This document shows, piece after piece, positions 34,715-46,384 of a stretch of DNA of 64,000 nucleotides. How positions within the stretch are numbered: position 1 is the stretch's first letter; each line of letters starts with the position of its first letter. The notes below the pieces were generated by a model. That model saw only the letters and a list, made by a program, of their open reading frames with translations. It ran no database searches and was not told the DNA's origin. A program made the position numbers and the translations under genes. The stretch is taken from assembly GCA_016758965.1 (NCBI GenBank), contig JAEPRB010000180.1, positions 1-64,000 on the forward strand. The letters are read 5' to 3'. This DNA comes from Circinella minor. Its lineage: Eukaryota > Mucoromycota > Mucoromycetes > Mucorales > Lichtheimiaceae.

Positions 34715-36320
34715 TAATGGTTGTCAATAGGTTAAAACTGGAAAATAAAAAAAAAAAATGGTGGTCAAGTTTGTTAAAAAAAAAACATACAGAACGAAAA
34801 ATTATTGCTGAGATCCAAATTCAAAGAAAAAATAAACACACCTGGCTGAAGAGTGGGATGATTTTTTCAGTCAGCGATTTTTTTTTTTTTTTTAACTCAA
34901 AGTTATAGGCATGTGTGCTGAATTATTACTATTCTTTTTTTTTTTTTTTTGATGGATTCAAATTTAATATCATTACTGTTATTTTATATTAAAAGAAAAT
35001 GTTTTCAAGACTAAATTCAATTCATATCAATACATAAAAATGTTTTAAGGTGTACCTGAACACTATTTTCAGGGCAATAATGTAATGTGAATGGTTAAAT
35101 TCCTCCCCCGCACCCCTTTTCTTTTTCTTTTTTTCTTTTGTTTCAAGTGATAAATAATAATAAAAATGGTATGTAGTTTCTAATACATCTTTTTTTTAAA
35201 AATCATTTGTAATAACAAGTAATAATAAGTACTACTAGTATAAATACTCTGTTGTAAGCAGTATCACATTATAGTAATTATTTGTCAACTAGAACTCTAC
35301 CCAATAAATAAACTAGACATGTTAATTACGCTTATACGTACTATTCAATCATAGTATTAGTCAATACATGTGTTTTATTAGTAATCTATATTTATTGACA
35401 ATGAACAACAGATTCTGACAAAGACTGATCAACAAAAAAAAAATATTTTGACTAATGATCTGACGAGGAAAAATATATAATGGTAATAATGCATTAATAA
35501 AAAAAACATTTTGATATTTTAAAGCAGATGTATAAGCTGATACATATGCATGAATAATCTTTTATACTCGTGAATATGTTATTGATGATCTTTATTGTCA
35601 TTATGCAATTGATCTTCCCACGCTACAATTGTTGATCTTCTTACGCTACTACAATCGAATTATACATGAATAAATAACAATGCACTGATAAAATACAAAA
35701 GAGTAGAAACCGATTTGAATGAAATTGGTTTTATAGTAGTTGTTAAAGAGCACATTTACAGTACTAGCAGTTTGTTATAATTGTTTTGTTTATAATAGTA
35801 CAACATACTACTGTATTTTTATTGCAACTAGAGCTGTAATTAATAGAAACTGTAACGATATTTATTGAAAAGCATATCTAGACTATTTGTATGGATAGAT
35901 TCTACATAAGTTATTTGATGAAACCCTAATATAAAAAAAAAGATTTAGACAACTTGTATAACGAGATCAACATGAGGTGCATCATAATAATAATAATAAA
36001 AGGACTATTATAAATCATGTGGGAGAGAGGGATTAAGTAATAAATGAGTTACATACTATGGAATTAACATGTACAAAACTATATTTAGTAATTCTCAACA
36101 TATCATTCTTGTTGATTGAATTACTAAGTGCGTTAAGATAATTAAACTAAGCATGGGAGATATCAACTTTTTTTGACTGATGACGAATTTCCAAATTTGG
36201 AACAAAAATGCAGCTCACCTTTGATAAGTGCAGGAACCAGCCGAAAAGTAGGGTTTCCTTTCTCTCATACTAAACTTTTTTTATTTTATTTTATTTTATC
36301 TTTGTTTAATAATTATATAT
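34715..36320. promoter_or_regulatory. Divergent promoter region, PPR gene / ATG16
   Basis: 1.6 kb, AT-rich. A TTTTTTCAGTCAGCGATTTT block lies at 34862-34881. A degenerate 22-base tandem repeat (TTGATCTTCCCACGCTACAA / TTGATCTTCTTACGCTACTA) lies near 35608-35655. A perfect CArg-type box CCAAATTTGG sits at 36191-36200, 121 bases before the ATG16 start. No gene seen. Confidence 0.5.
36191..36200 (+). promoter_or_regulatory. CCAAATTTGG (CArG-type box) upstream of ATG16
   Basis: A perfect CC(A/T)6GG palindrome, the binding consensus of SRF-type MADS-box factors. A second copy within a similar context lies upstream of PSMA4 at 60717-60726. Function is inference. Confidence 0.4.
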
Positions 36321-39300
36321 ATGACAATCATGAATTATAGAGATTTGATTCTCGAACGTTTAACAATACGTAATGAGAAAGAACATGCATTTCATGGAAT
36401 GATTGTTGCAAGTAAATATACCATTCTTTTTTTTTTCTCTTTTCTTGTTACTATTACTATATAACCGGGGGAAAAAGGTTTTATTGACTATTCCTAAGCG
36501 AACATACAATATAAACATATATTGGTTACTATGACATTATACATTTTGGAAACTTTTAATTCTAATCTATTCGGGATCTTTTATAGATCAAAAACTCGTA
36601 CAAAAAGTCCTTACGTTACAAACAAAAGAAAAACAGCTTGAAGTAGTCATGAAAACTACAAAAATACAAAATGAAACACTTACACAAGCAGCTGAATATG
36701 CTAAAGCTCAAGGGTAAATTTTGTTTATTGTTTTGTTAGTTACATAGTCCAGTTGCTTAATAATAATAGTATATATCAAGTGTGATCGATAGTAATTTAT
36801 TTATTTATTTTATTTTCTATATTTTGTCTGAAATAGCTCGCCAGAACATCAACACCGTGTTGCAGAATTGGATAGACGAATACATGATCTTAATGAGGAA
36901 AGAGCAGAAATGTATAAAACACAAAGTGAAAATGCGCAGCGTCTTGTTCATATGAATGAACAATTACAAAAAGCTTCAGAAACTGAAAAACACAACTCAG
37001 CAGAGTAAGTATCAATAAGGTTTACATTCGGATTTGGATTATATATATATATATATATATATTAGTATCATGGATCAATAATAATATTCTATATTTAGAA
37101 TCAAAAAATTGACAGCTAGTATAAAACAACTTGGTACAAAATGTGATCTTCAAATAGAGCAATTACGTGAGAAAGATACAGCTATTCAAGTAAGTACCTT
37201 TTTTTTTTTTTTTGTAGTGGGGTTAGAAATGAAAAAAAAATTAATAGTATACAATTAGATATTGCAAGATGAAATAGCAGCAATTCAGTTGGAAATAACA
37301 ACCATAGAAGAACGAAATAAAAAATTGGAAAAAGAAAATGCACAATTGCTGCAAAGGTGGTTAGATAAAATGAATCAAGAGGCTGAAAAAATGAATGAAG
37401 CAACTGAATTTTATGAAAAGTAAGGGTCATTATTATTGAAGAAGAAAATGGGAATAAAATATGAAGGGGAAGGGGGGGAATAGAGTAAGATTGTCTATTT
37501 TTCTTTTCGTTTTGGTAATCAAGAGAGATATATGTAGTTTCCTTGAACAAGCTCGTAATGTAGGTAAAACAATACGAAAAACAAGTGGAGGAAAATGGAT
37601 TATGGGACCTTCATCTTCATCAGAAAAAAAAAGTGATCAACGTAGCCGTACTCCTACTGTTGTTTTACCTGTATCACCTATCAAAAAAATGGTAAAGTAT
37701 TTGATAAATATATATATATAGAATAATGGACTAATATTTAATTATTTATACGCCAGGCGATCAGTGATGGTGAACTATTTTGTATCAAGGCATCCACAAC
37801 AGGGAGTATGTTTGCCACAGGCGGATCTGATAAAAAACTAAGAGTCTACGATGCAAAGACAGGTAAAAATAGAAAATTCATAGATAATCAAAATATGTTA
37901 TCATGTTACTATTGGATATGTATGTTTTAAACTTAATTAAATAATATAGGCAACGCTACCATGGCATTGGGAGGGTCATTACAAACAATAACCTCTATTT
38001 GTTTTGATTCTACGGACGAACTTGTACTTGGATCATCAACAGATAATTCCACACGTATATGGCATTTGGGTACTCAAAGACTTCGTGTAAGAAATGTTTT
38101 TTTTTTTTTAGTATTTTAAAATACGTTATAAACATTTTTTAACGTAGTCAATTTTTTTTTTATTATTATTTAGCATACATTAACAGGTCATATAGGAAAA
38201 GTATTTGCTGCTCAATTTACAGCCGATTCAAAGCGAGTAGTAAGTGTTTTTTCAAAAATATATAAAAAAAAAAAAAGTAAAATTATTAAAAAAAAAATTC
38301 TTATTAGGTGTCTGGAAGTCATGATCGAACGCTCAAAGTATGGGATTTACAACGTGGATATTGTAAGCTGTGAATAAATTGCTTTTTTTTATGGATAATG
38401 AATGGATAGAAGATTAAACTAAAAAGGGGCTCTCAATTTTTTTTTTGTCGCATTTGGTTAGGTATTCGTACTATATTCACATTTTCAAGTTGTAACGACT
38501 TAACACTTGTGGACGTCGAAGGACAAACACTTGTGAGTGGTCATTTGGATAACAATATTCGATTATGGGACACACGGACAGGAAATGGTATCAAAGAATT
38601 GACAGGTGTTCATAATGGTCAAATTACTTCTGTATCTATATCACCAGGTAAATTATATTTGATATCAAGAAATATATGGAATTTATTGATAACTTTATTG
38701 GGTTAATGTAATTTAGGTGGTGATACACTTTTAACGAATTCCAGGGATAATACTCTTAAAATGATCGATTTACGTATGTATAATATTGTGGCAACATTTC
38801 AGTAAGTATCTTTATCTATACAGTTCATTATATACATGTAAATATAGGAAGAAAACTGATGTGGATATTATATAATTTTTATAAGAGCACCATCTTATCG
38901 AAATGGTGCAAATTGGTCTCGATCATGCTTTAGGTATGTGAAATAAAATGACAAAGCGATATACATATCACTAAAATTCATTTACTAACTAAATAAATCA
39001 ATATATATCAGTCCTGATATGTCTTATGTTGCTGCAGGATCAGCAGGTACTTTTCTTTAAATATCAAATGGTTGAAAGAGAAACTGTTATATACTAAACA
39101 TATTTTCCAAAATAATATAGATGGTACATTACATATTTGGAACACATTAACACATAATTTAGAAAAAACTTTAAAAGACCATAAGTATGTAAACAAAAAG
39201 GACAAAGGTATAATGATTTTATAATGTTATTAACTAAATATGAATATATATATAAAATAGGGGAGTTATGTGTGGAGTTTCCTGGAGTCCTATTGGTGAT

Positions 39301-39363
39301 TACTTGTACACTGCGGAAACGAATAAAAATGTGTGCATATATAACACTGCATTTCAAATATGA
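36321..39363 (+). CDS. ATG16: Autophagy protein ATG16 with WD40 propeller
   Basis: Sixteen exons: 36321-36411, 36587-36713, 36837-37004, 37099-37189, 37259-37419, 37538-37691, 37757-37862, 37950-38086, 38174-38239, 38308-38362, 38462-38647, 38717-38801, 38886-38933, 39012-39046, 39121-39184, 39261-39363; 558 residues (human ATG16L1 607). Residues 1-30 resemble the ATG5-binding helix (YRDLILERLTIRNEKEHAF). Residues about 35-215 are coiled coil, ending ENAQLLQRWLDKMNQEAEKM as in ATG16L. Residues about 265-558 form a seven-blade WD40 propeller (CIKASTTGSMFATGGSDKKL, GSSTDNSTRIWHL, VVSGSHDRTLKVWDL, GSADGTLHIWNTL). With ATG12-ATG5 it forms the E3-like complex that lipidates ATG8. The propeller, absent from budding-yeast Atg16, is retained here as in animals. 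Confidence 0.92.
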
Positions 39364-39622
39364 AAAGGATAAAGTAAAAGAAGAATGGTTGGGGGGGAGA
39401 AATAGATTTTCTTGTATATTATTCAAACTTTCATCCAATCCAATTCCCTTCCAATCCTCCTTTTGTGTGTGTGTGTGTATGTCTGTCATATTATGGATAT
39501 TTTCCTTTTATATATTTTCCAATTTTTTCAAATGATTATATTTGGGTAATACCTATTTCATAAACACATTTTGCTTAGTAACCATTTCCTCTCCTTTTTA
39601 CTTCTTTCTTTTATATCATCTT

Positions 39623-40732
39623 TTATATATATATATATATATCATGTAATACCTCACGTAAATAATCTAAATGACGTGCATGTAATGCAGCTTGTGTCTA
39701 TATACAATAATACCAGCAGCAGTAATATTAATGATAACACTAATTAGTTTACAAGCAATTCGATAAATACTTTCAAATGTTATATTATTATTTACGTACA
39801 GGAAACACTTCACTTTGTTGCCGTCTATTTGATTTTGAACCATAAACAACTGTCATATCTGAAATGGTTTCATTGACTTCTGTTGCACATGCTGCACCAA
39901 TGATACAATGATGACCAATAGTAGTGGTTCCTAATACTTTGGCTATAAAAACGAACAACATAGTATCAGTTCTTACTTTCCTAGTTCATATATCATCCCT
40001 TTATCTATTCCTCCATCCAATCTATTATACTCATCCCGAAAAAAATTACCTCTTGCTTCGACAATATTGTTATTTCCGATATGTGCTCCTTCTACATCTA
40101 TTCATTATTCATATCAACATAAATAAAATTAGTTTCCTTTAACATCAGTCCCCCCCCCCTTCTAATTTAAATATTAAATCTAACTAACTTACAACAACCA
40201 ACTTCGAATACATTTTCGTCTCCAATAACAAGTGGTGAAGCATTCCTATTATATTCACATATATGTATTCATATTTTTATTAGTGGATATAAATTAACAA
40301 ATCAAAAAAATAAAGTTTCTTTGTCTAAAATAATATAAACTTTACTTGTTGAATATAGTAACGTTCTCTTCAATAATATTGTTTTTTCCAATATAAATGG
40401 GTCCTTTTTCTGCAACAATTCGACATTGTGGATGAAGAACAGTACCTATGACAACAAAAATACCATGGTTTCTTTCAAAAGTTATATAATTGTACAAGTG
40501 AATAAATTGTTGTTGTTTTTTTTTTATAATAATTCTGTCTAACCTGCGCCTATACATGACAATGAATAAAAATAGATTGACATTTTAAGTATATTTACAT
40601 CAATAAGAATGAAAAAATAAAATAAAACAAATGATAATTTCATATATTTATACCAATGGAGATTTCCCCTTGAAGATAAGTTTCTTGACAGATTACTGCT
40701 CTAGGACCTGCAGTAATACGATTACGGCTCAT
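39623..40732 (-). CDS. DCTN6: Dynactin subunit 6 (p27), with 6-nt microexon
   Basis: Exons 40654-40732, 40544-40549 (6 nt), 40346-40445, 40193-40245, 40050-40097, 39800-39942 and 39623-39697 give 167 residues (human 190). The protein is a left-handed beta-helix of hexapeptide repeats: [99 protein letters not shown]. The order and HPxxRIxAExGPIxIG block match DCTN6, part of the pointed-end complex of dynactin, the dynein cofactor. The 6-nt exon encodes the Gly-Ala of ISIGAGTVLHP and is required for frame. The C-terminus runs into a (TA)n tract (HDIYIYI) just before the stop. Confidence 0.88.
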
Positions 40733-42049
40733 ATTTTGATATAGATAATAATAATAATAATAAAAGTTATGGGAACAACAGCATAAAATCGCGTTCTAAT
40801 TTTTTTTTTTTTTTTCAGGGCAAGCTCGCTTTAATTTTTGCTGGGGATTTTTTATTACTTCAAGATTACGGTAACTCAATAATAAAATTGTACGTACATG
40901 GTTAAGCTTACTAGAGCATGTGTTATATAAAACTTTTCTACTATATACTTATTATGTATCATCAAAAATTCAAATATTTTCTTCTACATACTGTATGCAT
41001 CTATCTAAAAATAACCGTTTCTTTTTGAAACGCCTCCTTTTCTGTCATAATTTAAATGATTCACAAAATCCCAAAAGTGCAAAAAACTGAATTACTTTTG
41101 ATCTTTACCCACTGTATCTTGATCTTTTAAGTTTTGTTAAAGTTTTGTCTATCGTCGATGTTACGTATTCATATTCATTTATGATACGTATTCAACATTT
41201 CTACTTGATCTTCTTTTGATAATAGGATATAAAATCTAGACAAATTATTTTCTACCGTATTCTCATTTTTTTTTTCGTCTCTTTACAATATTAATATTAA
41301 AAAAAATGATAAATGATTATTATGAGAAGAAGAACTAAAGAGATAATAAGTTTCATCTTGAAGTTGTTATGTAGCTACGTACGTACTTATTACAAAGCAA
41401 TAGAAACGATATGCTCCCCTCCCCAGACTTATTAATTTTCTAGTTCACCTGGTCGTGTTGTCATAGAGAAAAAAAAAATCAAGGCACATTTATCAAAATA
41501 CAAAGTATTTTAAAATAGTTTTTACAACAAATAAATATAAGAAAATCATAAAGTAATCATGCATAACAATTGGATATAAGAGAATAAAAATAAAAAAATA
41601 AAAAGCTTACTGTGGAATACAATTAAGATAAACCAAAGGGGGGAAATTGCTAATTAAAAATATATAATTAGATCATTACAATATAGCGGGTAGGGTGATG
41701 TGATAATATATTATACCAGAGTAAAAAAAAAAAAGTATCGTTGAAATAAATAATATTAATAATAATATGCAGAATACGTATGAACATATAAGAATAAAAA
41801 AAAAGACTAATAATGCGTTTGAATCAAATCACATTGATAAAAAAAATATCAAGAAATAAAGAAAAAGTAAGTACAAGAAGTTGGTCATTTAGTTGTGTTT
41901 GTTGGGTGGTATTATATAATTTACGTATCATTAAGATAGAAACTATATATGTGAGTGTAATAAAATTAACAGTAAGTAGAATAAGTTCATTTGTTGCTTT
42001 TTTTTTTTGAACCCTTTTGTTTTTGATAATGTTATTTTCAATAATCTGG
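40733..42049. other. Intergenic, DCTN6 promoter and receptor 3' flank
   Basis: Just upstream of DCTN6 is a T-run followed by CAGGGCAAGCTCGC (40815-40829); its complement GCGAGCTTGC recurs upstream of PSMA4. The remainder is AT-rich with no gene; the 65-codon frame at 41813-42010 looks like chance. Confidence 0.5.
40820..40829 (-). promoter_or_regulatory. GCGAGCTTGC element upstream of DCTN6
   Basis: In gene orientation GCGAGCTTGC lies about 90 bases before the DCTN6 ATG beside long homopolymer runs. The PSMA4 upstream region has TCGAGCTTGC (60751-60760) in the same orientation relative to its gene. Candidate core promoter element; inference. Confidence 0.3.
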
Positions 42050-44334
42050 TTATTCTGTACTATGTGGTGGAGTAGTTCGTGGGGGTGCTCGAATAGAACT
42101 TATCATTGCATTATATTGAATTCGTTCTTCTTCAATACAATTTTGTGATTGTCCAAGAAGTTCAATGTTTTGTTCAGGATGTTGGCTAGATTCAGCGGTT
42201 TCTCTTCCACTTTCCACATCTATTATTGACTTTAAATCTAATGTTGGTGGTAATTGAATAGGTGTTTTAAGCGAAGCTTCAATATTAAATGTAGTGCTTG
42301 GAGTTGCAATTGTTGATCCCTCTGTTTTACTGTTAAGCCATCTTGACTAAGAATAACAACAGTAATACAAAACATAAGATTAGTTAATATTATCAATTAC
42401 AATAATAGATATTAATTAGAGTTTATTTTACCGTGCGTGATTCAGATAATCCACCACCAGTGTGAGTAGAATAATCATTACCATCAGTAGTAGATGTTAC
42501 TAAACCAGTCAACGTTGCAACCTTTGGACTATAATAAATTACGAAAAAAAAAAGCATGTAAGGATTGATGGCTTTTTCTTTTCATTTCTAACAAAACTAT
42601 TTTATACTTGAATTGTATAAAACTTACTTTAGAATGATAGCAAAAAGTACGACACCAGTACCAACAATGGCATTAAAAGTGACGACGATGCCAATGGCAA
42701 GATTATATGGTTTATAAAGAGTAATTTCATGCCGATAACTTGCGTAAAGTATTACGATAATAGCAAAGATCATAATACAAGTAGATGCAGCTACAACAAT
42801 AATTTTGACCTTGAGTGCACCTAGTGAGAATTTCTTGATATCAACTTTCGTAACGCCGGGGTTATTAATAAAATGGGTTCGAAGCAATCGGATTAAACGC
42901 AAACCAGCATAAAGAAGGAGGGTACCGAGCATACAGGTATAGAAAGTCCAACAGTGATATAAAGCACTAGTGAAAGTATTTGCGAGTTCATAATTTTTTT
43001 GATCAATATAAATACCACCTAAAATTGCACAAAGGTTGTTGGAAATGAATGGTAATCCGATAACGGCAAAAAAAGCTCCATCAATAATATAAGGTGAATG
43101 AATCCAGTTATCGTATATTTCTTTACTACTCTGTTGTTTGTTTTTCATTGTACAATTGTTCATAGTAATAGTATATACACAAAGAAGATTAATCAAAAAA
43201 AAAAATACCAAATTGGGTGATGTCACTTTTTCATTGCTTTTCTATTTTGTAGTGAGCTTAAGTATTTCAAAAAAAAATCTTACATTTGCGAGTGTATGTG
43301 CAATTCCAAATAGATAACAGACGATGGCACCGAAGACACATTGCCACCCGAATTCAAATATCCCTAATTATAATTAAATAGAAAAAAAAAATGAGCATAC
43401 AGATATCCAGACTTGAAGGTTTTAACGATGATGGCCTGCTCTCACACGAAATTAACATTTTAGCCTTTTCCTTATTCGGTGGAAACGAAGAATTATTTCT
43501 AACAGTTCGTTATAAAGGTCAAGCCTCGTTACTTATTCGAGGATCCCCTCCCCCCAATTTTCTTTTTTTTTTTTACTATGGTACGAAAAGTTCATTATTG
43601 AACGGCGCTTCATTTCTACTGTGAGAACAGACCACCTTTCTTTTACATTTTTTTTTCTAAATTTACATGAACGGAATGTTATATTATCAGGTGCCGCATC
43701 GGCAACAATAATAACAGCTTGGATTAACCTGACTGTAAAACAAAACAAAAAAAAAGCAATACAGATTAATAATTATTCTGCTAAATAGAGTGGTACAGCA
43801 CACGAATCAAATTAGACTAAGAGCTAAAAATAAAATAAAAAAATACGGGAAAAGAAAAAACTTACCGACATGGAAGGCAACAAATAGACAAGCCATACCT
43901 AAATGATAATAAAAAAAAAATTCATTAAAAAAGAAAGAACTTATTTTTATTTTATTTATTTTTTTAAAAAAAAAAGTTTTATTCATATATACTTTCTATC
44001 GGTTTAGGTCTTGGTACCCCACTTCTACAATCTATAAGCGTTTGATGATGATAGTATACACGTTGGAATAGAACGAAGCTTACTTTGAAAATAAATAAAA
44101 AATTGTTGATGAGTTTATGCCAATAAATTTCTAGACTTATTTGCTAGTTGTTTGCATATTTGTTTTTTTTTTTTAATTACCCAGCAACGCAAGTACACCT
44201 GATACGATGGCTTCTACAATATACATAATCCTTAATACTTCTCCTTCTGGACAATCGCTTACAGTAAGACGCCAGTCGCAATGACATACACCATCATCAT
44301 CGCATAACCGTATGAATTCTGTCTGTTCTACCAT
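42050..44334 (-). CDS. Seven-transmembrane receptor-like protein
   Basis: Exons 44181-44334, 43993-44082, 43866-43898, 43667-43732, 43284-43363, 42628-43130, 42432-42528 and 42050-42346 give 439 residues. The first 30 residues carry a Cys-rich cluster (CDDDGVCHCDWRLTVSDC). Seven hydrophobic segments follow: IVEAIVSGVLALLV, CLFVAFHVVRLIQAVIIVAD, CVFGAIVCYLFGIAHTLA, IIDGAFFAVIGLPFISNN, WTFYTCMLGTLLLYAGL, KIIVVAASTCIMIFAIIVIL and AIGIVVTFNAIVGTGVVLFA. The Ser/Thr-rich cytoplasmic tail of about 130 residues fits a receptor. This resembles an uncharacterised mucoralean GPCR-like family; no ligand is known to me. The acceptor at 43130 was chosen because it joins IAHTLAN directly to SSKEIYDNW. Intron 4 (43364-43666) is 303 bases, twice any other here, and could include a 42-nt phase-neutral cassette exon (43577-43618). 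Confidence 0.72.
43391..43624 (+). CDS. Antisense ORF nested in receptor intron 4
   Basis: A 77-residue plus-strand frame with ATG at 43391 lies wholly inside the 303-base fourth intron of the minus-strand receptor. The first 53 residues (MSIQISRLEGFNDDGLLSHE, INILAFSLFGGNEELFLTV, RYKGQASLLIRGS) have balanced, protein-like composition, unlike the homopolymer frames elsewhere; the rest runs through a poly-T tract. No family recognised. It may be a nested gene exon, a captured fragment or chance. Confidence 0.25.
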   Translation: MSIQISRLEGFNDDGLLSHEINILAFSLFGGNEELFLTVRYKGQASLLIRGSPPPNFLFFFYYGTKSSLLNGASFLL

Positions 44335-45849
44335 ACTGATGAGCTACCGTTGTATGTATTATATAATGACTGATACAATATTATTATTATTATGTTGAAA
44401 AGAAAATTTTAATAATAGAAAAAAAAAGGATTATGCTGTTGTTTGGTTGATCTAAAGAAAAGAAAGACGTGAAAATGGATAGAAAAGAATGACAATGTGT
44501 TCATTCTGTGGACTAAAAGTTAAATAATTAAACTGTATTTTGGTGTCACGTATTCTTTATAAACAATTCGATATACACAAACACACACATGTATATATTT
44601 ATATGTATCTATTCATCGTATTTAAACTTATTAATTGTTAACACTGGAAAGAAATAAAGCTTCAATAAATCAGATCCAGGAGATTTGTCTATGATGTTTT
44701 CTATTTTTCTTTTACTATATATCTTTTCTACCCTTTTCACTCTTTTTCGGTAGTTGCTTTTAATAAATCCGCATGCTTATTCGGAATTGAAAACAAACTG
44801 GTGAACCACGGTTTTTTAATATGGTACAGGATCGCCTGTACTGTTGTTGCGAAACCCAAATGAAAAAAAAAATGAAAAAAATTTAAACTGCGTGCTTTTT
44901 ATTTTCTCTTATGGGTTGTTCAGACCATGTTGTTTGTTGTAGAATTCAACATAAAAAAAAAACTGTCAAGTCTGGGATTTTTTGCTCATAATTTTAAATA
45001 AATGCTCTTTGTAAAAGATAAAAAACATTTATATTTTATTTACCCACGCATGTACCTGTTGTTCATCCCTATTTACAGTGTGGGCAACAGAATATTAAAG
45101 AAAAATGTCCGACCTTATAGAGTCGCACCGCGTGAAATCTTGTATACTTATCAGCTGGCTTTTTCGTTGCTACACAATCTATCAATTTTACCTGTACTAC
45201 TGTGATTTTTTTTTTCTGATCGTCTTGCTAATTTTGTAGTATTATTAATATTATTATTTTTTCGGTGGGGTGGTGCTACCCCTTGTCAAAAGAGTAGCAT
45301 TGGAATAGAGGTACTATAATGAAAAAAGGAAAAGTCGTGATCACAGGCACGTGCGGGAAATTGCTTGAGAAGACGTAATTAGCTTGAGCTATCAAAAAAG
45401 AGGCAAGATTAACTGATTTCAATTTTAATATTATACTGGAAATTTTCTTTTCTGATGTTTGTTATTACTGTTTATGGAATAAAATACTACTGCATTAAAC
45501 AAAATGATAAATAGTACAAAACATGTTTTACACAAATGACGTTAATAAATCTGTGCTCTATATAGTATGTTACTTTAAGCAAGTTATTAGTTTATACAAT
45601 TTATATTCAGTTGTAAACAAGTGTACTATAAGCATATGTATACACCGTAGTTATGACAACCACTTTTGATACAAGTTGTGTGGGGGTGGGGTAAGACTGT
45701 AATTGAAATTTCTTTTTTGAGCAATTTAATAGTCAAGTATATAGCTTAAGTATTGAAAATATACACAGGTATCACATTCACTTTTTATAAGCCCAGTTAC
45801 TTATTATTATGTACAATCACAATATTTATATGTGCAAAGCCGCGCATTA
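44335..45849. other. Intergenic, receptor promoter side
   Basis: AT-rich. A perfect dyad GTACAGG-ATCG-CCTGTAC lies at 44824-44841. A 67-codon frame at 45002-45205 has no recognisable family. No gene called. Confidence 0.5.
44824..44841. repeat. Perfect 7-bp dyad with 4-base centre
   Basis: GTACAGG and CCTGTAC flank ATCG, about 490 bases upstream of the receptor ATG. It may be a dimeric factor site or a relic end; unassigned. Confidence 0.5.
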
Positions 45850-46384
45850 AGGTCCTCTCGAGGTGCGGATTAATTTTTTTTTTTTAAAAAAAATGGTTTT
45901 CCTAAAATGGAAAATCAATGGTTCTCTATAAATGGATTTGTACAACTCGGGCTTTGGAAAATGTAAGATCTATGTTTTGAATGACGATCCAACGACAGAT
46001 TCTTGGTTTGCTGTGTCTCAATCAAACATTCCAATAAGCCATTCGATCGTCAAAAGAGACCAGTAACTCACATGAAGGAATCATACCATGAAGGAGGAAG
46101 AAGCATTAAGGTTACAATAATCAGTAACAGTAAATGAAGTAAATAATGTAGAAACTCAAGTAAAAATGCAAATGTTGATCTGTACGCGCTGATGTCGTAC
46201 AAAGTCGCTTTAGTATGTTCAAAATGGAAATCAGAGAGCAAAAAAAAAAAAAGAAAAAAGTGGGTATTTTCATTTTTTGATTTTCTATATTTGGAGAACC
46301 CTTCGGGGGACATTTTCTATTTAAAGTAAAACAAAAGTCGGGGGGTCTAGTTTAGAAAAATCAATTCGCATCTCGAGAGGACCT
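45850..46384. mobile_element. Tc1/mariner-like MITE, TA target site
   Basis: The ends are inverted repeats of about 28 bases with a few mismatches: AGGTCCTCTCGAGGTGCGG at the left and, read in complement from the right end, AGGTCCTCTCGAGATGCGA, followed on both sides by ATTRATTTTT. Both ends are flanked by TA (45848-45849 and 46385-46386), as expected for Tc1/mariner insertion. The subterminal regions also show weak inverted similarity (AAAATC...GGTTCTC). The 535-base interior has no recognisable transposase. Confidence 0.7.

Noticed and set aside
43133..43270. Extension of receptor exon 6 upstream (LVFFFLINLLCVYTITMNN)
   Set aside because: The frame is open, but joining IAHTLAN to SSKEIYDNW through the acceptor at 43130 gives a more natural loop and avoids a homopolymer-coded stretch. 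The longer version remains a weak alternative.
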